From: a virus
IMG/VR virus record: IMGVR_UViG_3300013131_000186
Coordinates: 1 to 28,847 of that record
Length of the DNA: 28,847 nucleotides
Reading direction: 5' to 3' (one strand)
Below are positions 22,602 through 28,847 of the stretch, in pieces. Position numbers and translations under genes: made by a program. Under the pieces are notes generated by a model, which saw nothing but the letters and a program-made list of their open reading frames with translations, ran no database searches and was not told where the DNA came from. The first letter of the stretch is position 1. The number at the start of each line of letters is the position of its first letter.

Positions 22602-23714
22602 ATGAATAAAAATTATAGTTTTTTTGAATATGATGAATCCTCAAGGAATAATCTATCAAATCTTTATAATGAAACTTTTCCAGAGGATAATTCACTTTTT
22701 GAGAATGGGAAAGATTTAAAATCAAATACAACAACTCAGGTTAAAATAACTAAAATAGATACTACTAATGGAGTTACTCTAGCAGAAACCCCATTTGGTC
22801 AGGCTGTTGTTATTGACATTAAAAAAGAGGAGAAAGGATTTAGAAAATTAGGATATCCCTATTTTGAACCCGAAGTGGGTCAAACATTAGATGTTGTAAT
22901 TACTAAGGATGCAGCAGGAACATTCAATGGATCATTATCCGCTGGATACGAGAAAGCTCTTAGAAGAGAACTTCATAATGCTATTAAAAACGAAGACTGT
23001 GCATATAATGTAAAAGTTACTTCTGTTTGTAATGGAGGATTTATGGTAGATCTTTCAGGAATTCAATGTTTCTTACCTGGATCATTAGCAGCTGCAAATC
23101 GAATAATGAATTTTGCTGAATATGTTGGTAAGGAAATACACGTAATGGTTGAGGTGTATGATCAGAAAAGAGACATATTTGTAGTTTCGTTCAAGAAATA
23201 CCTTAAGAAAATTATTGACTCTAAAGTTAAAGAACTTTCTTTTGTTGAGAAATATCAAGGAGTTGTTACAGGAGCTTCTGGTACTGGTGTATTTGTTGAA
23301 TGGGATGAAATCTACACTGGTATAATTCCTTTTGATGATTCTAATAGATCTTCATTAGAGGAATTAACAGCAGGTGATAATGTTTTCTTTTATGTTACTG
23401 ACATAAAGAACCCACAGAGAGTTACTCTTTCTATACAGGAACCTAATGAGAAGCTTAAGAATATTCAATCACTTAAGGACAACTCTTTAGATTCTACTGG
23501 TAGTAGCGAGGGTAAAACTTACGGGGGAGAAGTTGCTAAACTAAAAAACTTTGGTGTTTTTGTTAGATTGGAAAACGGACTAAACGGACTAATTGAAAAA
23601 GAGAAGTTAGCAGGGAAATTAGAATCATATGAAGTGGGTCAAAAAGTTACTTGTATGGTTTCTAATGTCGATTCTTCTTCTTTGAAAGTTCAATTGATTG
23701 AGGTTTCTAAATAA
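22602..23714 (+). CDS. Ribosomal protein S1-like protein with four S1 domains
   Basis: A 370-residue protein with four OB-fold S1 domains at about residues 44-115, 134-199, 216-279 and 307-367. The third and fourth are clear: KYQGVVTGASGTGVFVEWDE with YTGIIPFDD, and YGGEVAKLKNFGVFVRLENG with LNGLIEKEKL, both ending in the usual strand. The second has YNVKVTSVCNGGFMVDLSGI and CFLPGSLAA. S1 domains bind single-stranded RNA; bacterial S1 brings mRNA to the 30S subunit, mainly for leaders without a strong Shine-Dalgarno site. Four domains is fewer than the six of full-length E. coli S1. It is preceded by a 65-base gap and followed by the strong terminator, so it may be expressed apart from the tail genes. 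Confidence 0.85.
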   Translation: MNKNYSFFEYDESSRNNLSNLYNETFPEDNSLFENGKDLKSNTTTQVKITKIDTTNGVTLAETPFGQAVVIDIKKEEKGFRKLGYPYFEPEVGQTLDVVITKDAAGTFNGSLSAGYEKALRRELHNAIKNEDCAYNVKVTSVCNGGFMVDLSGIQCFLPGSLAAANRIMNFAEYVGKEIHVMVEVYDQKRDIFVVSFKKYLKKIIDSKVKELSFVEKYQGVVTGASGTGVFVEWDEIYTGIIPFDDSNRSSLEELTAGDNVFFYVTDIKNPQRVTLSIQEPNEKLKNIQSLKDNSLDSTGSSEGKTYGGEVAKLKNFGVFVRLENGLNGLIEKEKLAGKLESYEVGQKVTCMVSNVDSSSLKVQLIEVSK

Positions 23715-23734
23715 TCGGTACACTAAATAATTTT

Positions 23735-23765
23735 AGGGTTTCACTTTAAGTGGAACCCTTTTTTT
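23735..23765 (+). terminator. Intrinsic (Rho-independent) terminator
   Basis: A 10-base-pair stem (AGGGTTTCAC and GTGGAACCCT, one G-U wobble) with a 5-base loop TTTAA is followed by a run of T up to 23765. It begins 21 bases after the S1-like stop. This is the only strong intrinsic terminator I found in the window. Confidence 0.85.
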
Positions 23766-23770
23766 GTTTA

Positions 23771-23780
23771 GATATATAGT
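23771..23780 (+). promoter_or_regulatory. Promoter-like motif GATATATAGT
   Basis: Right after the terminator, GATATATAGT ends 2 bases before the ATG of the amidoligase-like gene. It resembles the TATATA-containing words before other gene starts here; being that close to the ATG, it would need a nearly leaderless transcript or be a non-promoter word. Confidence 0.2.
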
Positions 23781-23782
23781 GT

Positions 23783-25213
23783 ATGAGTAGTTTGTTAAAT
23801 AACGATTTTTTTTATTCTGTTAAATTAGGATTCGAGTTTGAATTTTATAGTAATCAGAATAGAAACGACATTGCTGAGAATTTAGGGAAAGTCTTAGGAA
23901 AAAAAGTATTAGTTTTTGGTAAATATCATTCCAATTTTAAACCCACTGATAAAATCTTTAAATTAGAGCCCGACTATTCAGGAGGTAGTAAAATGGTTGA
24001 ATTTATTACAGGACCTCTTCCTTATTTTGAAGCTATTCCTATTTTAATAAGAACCCTTAAATGGATAGGAGAAAATGGATACACTGACAAGAAATGTGCA
24101 TTTCAATTTGGTGTTAGTTTTGATACATCTATTTATCCCGAAATCCCTAAGATGACTCATCTTAATATACTTAAATTTATATTAGGATTTGATGAACCTA
24201 GTATTTATATAGATTTCCCAGAGAGACAAGACTCATTATATGCTAAGTCTATAAAAAGAATTATTCCGACTAACAAGTTTGTAGATCCATCCGATATCTC
24301 CTATATAGATAAGAACCTTTTTGAAGTTCCAGTAGAGAAGAATATGGGTATAAATTTTCTTAAATTACAGGATAATTATATAGAGGTTAGATATTTAGGA
24401 GGAACTGATTATCAATTAAAGCTGAAACCTATCAGAAGCGTTATAGACAATATAATCATCTATACTTTCAACGTCTTAAGAAACAATGATTACTTCAACG
24501 ATAATGACGTAAAGACGCTAAAAACGATACTTAAGGATATTTATAAGAACTCATCAACATTCATAGATTCTGAAACCTTCAAGAAGAATTACCCTCATTT
24601 AAATATAATGGTGGATTTAAGAGGTGATGATCAGATACTAAGAACATTTTTTAATAATTTCAGGGATGTTCTCTATGATATAATTATTGAGAATGGTATA
24701 TCAGAGGGCCTTGTTAATTATGATAGTAACCTTGGTAAATTCCAATTAAAAGATTGTAAGACTCAGAGAGCTTATCTACTTAAGGACTATGATCTATTAG
24801 AGTGTGAGGTTTCGGGTAACGTATTAAATTGTAGATTATTCAATTGCGATGTTGTTAATTCTACTTTAGAAGATTGCGATTTAATTACTAATAACGAGGT
24901 TAAGAAGTCTAAAATTATACATTCTGATATTATGTTCAGTAATGTTATACACGATTCTTATATTGATAATAAATCCAAGGAAATCAATTGTGAGGTATTT
25001 GGAGGTATAATAAGATCCGGAGTTATAGGGGATCTTTCTACTATATCGCCAGAAACTGAAGTTGTTGGTGAAGCAGCAGACGATAAGAAAATGAAAGGAG
25101 GATTAAAGAAAAATAGATTCCCTGATAGAAATGACAGAGATAATTCAAAATTCTCAGATAATAATAAAAAACCTTCTGGCATACCAGGGGCTAATTTCAA
25201 AGAATATAATTAA
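23783..25213 (+). CDS. Amidoligase-like enzyme fused to a beta-helix-like domain
   Basis: A 476-residue protein. The N-terminal part fits the putative amidoligase family (glutamine-synthetase/gamma-glutamylcysteine-ligase-like fold): LGFEFEFYSN (residues 15-24), KLEPDYSGGSKMVEFITGPL (60-79), CAFQFGVSFD (105-114) and NYIEVRYLGGTDY (198-210) hold the acidic residues expected to bind Mg-ATP. A helical part follows to about residue 310. Residues ~322-396 are a short-period repeat with Cys, Asp and Asn at regular spacing (LKDCKT, LLECEV, LNCRLFNC, LEDCDL) that looks like a right-handed beta-helix or pentapeptide-type fold. The end is a basic, disordered tail. Amidoligases join carboxyl and amino groups; a cross-link or tag on virion protein or cell wall is possible. 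It follows the terminator and precedes a virion-type gene by 5 bases. Confidence 0.7.
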   Translation: MSSLLNNDFFYSVKLGFEFEFYSNQNRNDIAENLGKVLGKKVLVFGKYHSNFKPTDKIFKLEPDYSGGSKMVEFITGPLPYFEAIPILIRTLKWIGENGYTDKKCAFQFGVSFDTSIYPEIPKMTHLNILKFILGFDEPSIYIDFPERQDSLYAKSIKRIIPTNKFVDPSDISYIDKNLFEVPVEKNMGINFLKLQDNYIEVRYLGGTDYQLKLKPIRSVIDNIIIYTFNVLRNNDYFNDNDVKTLKTILKDIYKNSSTFIDSETFKKNYPHLNIMVDLRGDDQILRTFFNNFRDVLYDIIIENGISEGLVNYDSNLGKFQLKDCKTQRAYLLKDYDLLECEVSGNVLNCRLFNCDVVNSTLEDCDLITNNEVKKSKIIHSDIMFSNVIHDSYIDNKSKEINCEVFGGIIRSGVIGDLSTISPETEVVGEAADDKKMKGGLKKNRFPDRNDRDNSKFSDNNKKPSGIPGANFKEYN

Positions 25214-25218
25214 TAACC

Positions 25219-25998
25219 ATGACTGAAGCAGATCTAATCCAGGAGGTTAAAGACGAGATTGCTCACACTGCATCTCTTCCTTACAATTTAAATGACCAGG
25301 AAATAAAGAGGATAATAAAAAGAGCTAGGGCTTTCTTTTATGATAATTACCAATATGCAGTGGAGGATAAAATATTCGTATTAGGTAAAGAATTATTTGC
25401 TAATCCTTCATTCAGAGCAACCAGACAAATACAATTACCCTCGTGTGTTAGGTCAGTGTATGATGTTAGAGAAGTTAGTGGATCTGGTTTAATAGGTACA
25501 CCTGATAAAGACTTTGGGGATTCTAAATTATTAGGATCTGAATTAATGCTTTCTCCTTTCTCTGGAGATAACTTAGTTTATAGAACTGTTCTTTATTCAT
25601 TCTTTGACTTAGCTAAAGCATACCTTCTAGAAACATATGCTTTCACATACAACAAGAACACTAAGAAATTAACAATTAATGGTAGGGATCCTAACAGAAC
25701 TAAGACAACCATGGGAGAATCTTCAACAACTATGTATGACGGTAAAGATGTTGCTTGTAGGGCTTATATAGATATTCCTGAAGAAAGTCTATACGACGAT
25801 GAATTATTTGTTAGATACGTTCTTGCAGAGGCAAAAATAAATATTGGTAGATTATTAGGTACTTTTGAGTATAACTTACCCGGAGGTGTTAGAATAAATT
25901 ACAATAATATTCAAACCCTAGGTACAACTGAAAAAGCTGAAATAATTCAGATGATTAAAGATGAGAACACCCCTAGTTGGTTCCTTCAGTGGAATTGA
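25219..25998 (+). CDS. Probable virion structural protein
   Basis: A 259-residue protein without a family I can name. It begins with a helix (TEADLIQEVKDEIAHTA), followed by a NDQEIKRIIKRARAFFYDNY helix (about residues 25-44), a strand FRATRQIQLPSCVRSVYDVRE (about 64-84), and ends with PGGVRINYNNIQTLG and EIIQMIKDENTPSWFLQWN, a Gly/Asn-rich strand plus helix common in head-tail connector or baseplate proteins of large phages. It is bounded by the amidoligase-like gene (5 bases) and a 47-base gap before the homing endonuclease. Virion role is from context; an enzyme cannot be excluded. Confidence 0.5.
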   Translation: MTEADLIQEVKDEIAHTASLPYNLNDQEIKRIIKRARAFFYDNYQYAVEDKIFVLGKELFANPSFRATRQIQLPSCVRSVYDVREVSGSGLIGTPDKDFGDSKLLGSELMLSPFSGDNLVYRTVLYSFFDLAKAYLLETYAFTYNKNTKKLTINGRDPNRTKTTMGESSTTMYDGKDVACRAYIDIPEESLYDDELFVRYVLAEAKINIGRLLGTFEYNLPGGVRINYNNIQTLGTTEKAEIIQMIKDENTPSWFLQWN

Positions 25999-26016
25999 AA
26001 AAAAAATAGGTTTAAT

Positions 26017-26026
26017 GATATATAAT
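26017..26026 (+). promoter_or_regulatory. Promoter-like motif GATATATAAT
   Basis: GATATATAAT lies in the 47-base gap before the homing-endonuclease gene, 19 bases upstream of its ATG. It is one base different from the GGTATATAAT at 9771 and 13910. Confidence 0.3.
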
Positions 26027-26045
26027 ACATATAAAAAATCATTTT

Positions 26046-27254
26046 ATGTGTATATTAGAGAAAATTGAATCATGGAGATCCTATCAGGGAAAAGCTTTTG
26101 GTGCTATTATAGGTAGTATCAAAAAGAAATCAGAAATTATCCAGGAGCTAAGGGAGCTAACAGCCTTTTTGGATATAGTTTATTCAGAAGAAATATCTAT
26201 TCAGCAGAGATTTTATCATGTTTGGTTTAATTCTTATGAAATTGAGTTATGTCCGTATTGTGGTAAACCAAAATTATTTTCAAAAAAAGCTAAATTTTCT
26301 ATAGATCGTTACGGGGAAAAGCCTACAAATCCTGTAAATTATTATGCAACTTGTATGTCTGAAGCTTGTGTTAAAAAATACAATAGAGATAAAACGAATG
26401 AATCTATGTTGAGGAATCATGGTACTACTAATCCAATGGAAGTTCCTGGATCTTTAGAAAAAATTAAAGATAATAACAGAAAAAAATACGGAGCTGACTT
26501 TTATACAGAAACCGAAGAATTTAAAGAAAAAATAAATATAACCTTTAATAAAAAATACGGAGGACATCCAACTAAACTAAAAGAGACACAAGACAAGAAA
26601 AGAAAAACCAATAAAGAAAAATATGGATTTGAACATGTTCTAGATAATCCAGAAATAAAAGAAAAAGCGAGGATTACCAATAATTTAAAATATGGAGGAA
26701 ATTCTTCTATGTGTTCAGAAGATGTTAAAAATAAATCAAAAGAAACTAATAGAAGGAAACATGGAACAGATTGGTATATTCAGAGTGAAGATTTTAAAAA
26801 GAAATCCAAAGAAACTATGATATTAAAATACGGAGTGGAACATGTTATGCACTATACCCCTTCATTTGAAAAATCTTTGGATACGTCATATAAGAAAAAA
26901 TTGTTTATATTTCCATCAGGTAGAATAGAAAAAATCCAAGGATACGAGGGATTTGGATTAGTTGAGCTTTTAGATAGAGGATATAGAGAGGAGGATATCA
27001 TAGTTTCCAATAAAGAGATTGAAAAATATACCGGAAATATTTGGTATTATGATATTTACGAAAACAATAAGAGAAAAAAATATTATCCGGACATTTATAT
27101 AATATCAGAAAATAAGATAATAGAGATAAAATCTAAATATACCTATGAAGTTAACTTGTCGAGAAATATTCTTAAAAAACAAGCATGCCTCAATCTAGGA
27201 TTAAATTTTGAGTTTTGGATCTATAATTCTAAAGGTGAAAAGACTATAAAATAG
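26046..27254 (+). CDS. Homing-endonuclease-type protein: zinc site, KYG repeats, PD-(D/E)xK nuclease end
   Basis: A 402-residue protein in three parts. (a) A probable zinc site: Cys69, Cys72 (LCPYCGKP), Cys103 and Cys108 (TCMSEAC). (b) Residues ~120-275 carry a 22-23-residue repeat, each with a K-Y/H-G triplet (at 147, 170, 192, 215, 238, 261), as in phage DNA-binding repeats of free-standing endonucleases. (c) A C-terminal VSR/PD-(D/E)xK-like core: YYPDIYI (Asp349) then NKIIEIKSKY (Glu360, Lys362). This family is found in large phages as mobile, selfish genes. It interrupts the virion genes with gaps of 47 and 33 bases, each containing a TATATA word. The similarity is to a homing endonuclease by architecture, not by a tested function. 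Confidence 0.75.
   Translation: MCILEKIESWRSYQGKAFGAIIGSIKKKSEIIQELRELTAFLDIVYSEEISIQQRFYHVWFNSYEIELCPYCGKPKLFSKKAKFSIDRYGEKPTNPVNYYATCMSEACVKKYNRDKTNESMLRNHGTTNPMEVPGSLEKIKDNNRKKYGADFYTETEEFKEKINITFNKKYGGHPTKLKETQDKKRKTNKEKYGFEHVLDNPEIKEKARITNNLKYGGNSSMCSEDVKNKSKETNRRKHGTDWYIQSEDFKKKSKETMILKYGVEHVMHYTPSFEKSLDTSYKKKLFIFPSGRIEKIQGYEGFGLVELLDRGYREEDIIVSNKEIEKYTGNIWYYDIYENNKRKKYYPDIYIISENKIIEIKSKYTYEVNLSRNILKKQACLNLGLNFEFWIYNSKGEKTIK
26403..26870 (+). repeat. Tandem 22-23-residue KYG repeats in the endonuclease gene
   Basis: About six units between residues 120 and 275, each with N/E/K-rich helix and a K-Y/H-G triplet spaced 22-23 residues apart (147, 170, 192, 215, 238, 261). DNA identity between units is modest, so this is an old protein-level repeat. 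Confidence 0.8.
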
Positions 27255-27272
27255 TCCTTTCATTTTTCTTTG

Positions 27273-27282
27273 AATATATAGA
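27273..27282 (+). promoter_or_regulatory. Promoter-like motif AATATATAGA
   Basis: AATATATAGA ends 5 bases before the gp25-like ATG. It shares the TATATA core with the words at 9771, 13910, 23771 and 26017. Low confidence because of the AT-rich context. Confidence 0.2.
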
Positions 27283-27287
27283 ACAAG

Positions 27288-27659
27288 ATGGCAAGATTTT
27301 CAGAAATTTACCCGAGAAACCCGGATGATCCTAATTATAAATCTGGGGTAATGCATACAGACGATCAAGTTGAGATACTGATTGGTATGATTAAAAACTG
27401 TATGATGACTACCCCTGGAGAAGTTCTAGGGGATCCTTATTTTGGTATAGACCTTGAATCACTATTATTTGATCTTGAGGTTGACCAAGATACGTTAGAG
27501 AGAAGTATAGCACTTCACCTATCTACATATGTACCATTAGCTAGAAGTTTATATCAAGTGGATTTTAAGGTTGGTTTCTTAAAAGGCGAGACTAGAGATG
27601 CTTGTATAATAGATTTTGCAATAAAAGGAAGCCCTATTTTGGGTATAAAAATTTTTTAA
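27288..27659 (+). CDS. Baseplate wedge protein, gp25-like
   Basis: A 123-residue protein near the normal length of T4 gp25 (about 130). It has the family layout: HTDDQVEILIGMIKNCMMTTPGEVLGDPYFGIDLESLLF (about residues 24-62, the GPW/gp25 lysozyme-like-fold signature around TTPGEVLGDP and GIDLESLLF), then a LSTYVPLARSLYQVDFKV strand-helix and FAIKGSPILGIKIF end. The protein sits at the sheath-baseplate junction and starts wedge and sheath assembly. It is followed after 1 base by a gp6-like gene, the conserved neighbour order of contractile tails. This is among the firmest calls in the window. Confidence 0.85.
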   Translation: MARFSEIYPRNPDDPNYKSGVMHTDDQVEILIGMIKNCMMTTPGEVLGDPYFGIDLESLLFDLEVDQDTLERSIALHLSTYVPLARSLYQVDFKVGFLKGETRDACIIDFAIKGSPILGIKIF

Positions 27660-27660
27660 T

Positions 27661-28847
27661 ATGGATTTATTTACTAAAGACAAAGCGAAGATATCCGATT
27701 TAATATCACAAACGTTTGAATTAATTCAAGCAAGATATTCTATGTCAGAGCAATTATTTACTGTTGCTTCTGTATGGGGGCAAATAATATTTGTTCTGGA
27801 TAACCTAGCACAATTTATTTTATTCTTTATTGAGGATTCAATAACAGAATTAAACATACACAAAGCAACAAGAGAATCTTCAATTTATGGACTTGCAACA
27901 TTAGCTGGTCATAATCCAACAAGGTCAATTTCTGCTAAGGGTGAAATAACAATTTCATGGAATGGTAAAAAATTCGAAGATATACAGGGTGGAGCTATAC
28001 TTCTTCCTAATTGGTCCGAGGTTCGATGTATAAACAATGCAAAGAAATATCTAATAAAACTTCCACAAGATTATATTAGAGTTAATCTGGACGGATCTAG
28101 TAAAATTACAGTTCCGATTATAGAGGGGGTAAAAAATGCTGCAAGATTTACGGGGACTGGGCAGTTATTACAAAGCTATAACATATCATCCCGAGGAACA
28201 TCTAACATAGAAAATTTTGAGGTTGTTGTGAGAGTTAACGGAGAAGTATGGAAGAAGTATGATTCCCTTTATGATATACCTAGACAAGGAAAAGGATATT
28301 TAGTTAAAAGCTCTTTAATATCTGGAATTGATTTATTTTTTGGTAATGTCCATTTTGGAATTCCACCTGCTCCAGGTACATTAATTGAGGTTGAGTATTT
28401 AGATTCATCTGGTGCATTAGGTAACGTAGATATTGATGATGTGAGTAAGGTTTTATTTGCCTTTGATTCTGACGGTACTGATCTATTTGGTAACAATGTG
28501 ACTCTTTCTGATATCTTTAACGTTAAATGTGAGATAGCTCCTCAGTTAGGGGCATCACAAGAGCCGGTAGATCTTACCAGAATAATTGCTCCTAAAACAT
28601 CAAGAAGTTATGTCTTAGCTAACCCTACAAATTACATAACATTTTTTGAAAAATTTGGACAGTTTTCTATAATAGAAGCTTTTACAACTTTTGATGATGA
28701 GTATTTAGATGATGACAATATCATTTATTTAATACTTGTTCCAGATATCACAAAGATGTTAAAGAGCAATGAGACGTATTTTGATATAAAAGAAAGTAAA
28801 TTCAAATTAACTCCAAATCAAGTGAAAGCTATAAATGCACTACTTGA
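27661..28847 (+). CDS. Baseplate wedge protein, gp6-like (3' end outside window)
   Basis: The frame is open from ATG 27661 to the window end (395 full codons), with no stop, so the 3' part is missing. The start MDLFTKDKAKISDLISQTF is followed by NIHKATRESSIYGLATLAGHNPTRS (about residues 87-111), the helix and loop seen in gp6/Baseplate_J-type wedge proteins before the first beta domain (ISAKGEITISWN). Later PPAPGTLIEVEYLDSSG and ANPTNYITFFEKFG look like the beta-barrel and alpha/beta parts of T4 gp6. It lies 1 base after gp25-like, the standard order, which supports it strongly. The region is the inner wedge ring that holds the baseplate together. Confidence 0.75.
   Translation, partial: MDLFTKDKAKISDLISQTFELIQARYSMSEQLFTVASVWGQIIFVLDNLAQFILFFIEDSITELNIHKATRESSIYGLATLAGHNPTRSISAKGEITISWNGKKFEDIQGGAILLPNWSEVRCINNAKKYLIKLPQDYIRVNLDGSSKITVPIIEGVKNAARFTGTGQLLQSYNISSRGTSNIENFEVVVRVNGEVWKKYDSLYDIPRQGKGYLVKSSLISGIDLFFGNVHFGIPPAPGTLIEVEYLDSSGALGNVDIDDVSKVLFAFDSDGTDLFGNNVTLSDIFNVKCEIAPQLGASQEPVDLTRIIAPKTSRSYVLANPTNYITFFEKFGQFSIIEAFTTFDDEYLDDDNIIYLILVPDITKMLKSNETYFDIKESKFKLTPNQVKAINALL

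Overview
The window is a strongly AT-rich piece of a large tailed-phage genome with a contractile (T4-type) tail. All genes lie on the + strand, tightly packed with many ATGA-type or short overlaps. The phage assignment rests on a run of tail and baseplate-type genes: a tube-cap/initiator-like protein, a LysM (gp53-like) wedge protein, a gp27/gpD-like hub, a gp5-type OB-fold spike, a gp25 wedge protein, and a gp6-like wedge protein cut by the window end. A free-standing homing-endonuclease-type gene also sits in the locus. The host is probably Gram-negative because the phage carries Kdo-sugar genes. Most start codons follow A-rich leaders with no Shine-Dalgarno sequence, which would fit a Bacteroidota host; that is an inference.

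Layout. (1) Positions 1-7651 hold a sugar and small-molecule modification island. It contains the end of a probable glycosyltransferase, an FkbM-type methyltransferase, two further SAM-methyltransferase-like proteins, a GT-B-like protein, a GT11 fucosyltransferase-like enzyme, KdsD (arabinose-5-phosphate isomerase), KdsA (Kdo-8-phosphate synthase), a GT-A/GT2 glycosyltransferase, a 2-oxoglutarate/Fe(II) oxygenase and another methyltransferase. (2) Positions 7701-9761 hold six small genes; only a Nudix-like hydrolase is recognisable. (3) Positions 9799-22536 are the tail/baseplate block. It includes an 837-residue protein ending in nine copies of a VPGxDLGLPxRxY repeat, and a 1739-residue virion-type protein that carries one copy of the same motif plus an unusual Pro/Ile-rich hydrophobic stretch. 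(4) Positions 22602-23714 encode a four-domain ribosomal-protein-S1-like protein, closed by the one convincing intrinsic terminator of the window. (5) Positions 23783-28847 encode an amidoligase-like protein fused to a beta-helix-like tail, a probable virion protein, the homing endonuclease, and the gp25- and gp6-like wedge proteins.

Working together: the island could make and decorate a Kdo- and fucose-containing glycan on the virion or the infected cell surface, while the second half builds the tail tip. The S1-like protein may help phage mRNAs without Shine-Dalgarno sites reach ribosomes. The least explained items are the repeat module shared by two neighbouring virion proteins, the amidoligase in a structural locus, and the hydrophobic/Cys-rich segment of the giant protein. 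Gaps between genes are all below 100 bases, so no long gene-free stretch exists; I saw no tRNA, rRNA, CRISPR array or insertion sequence.
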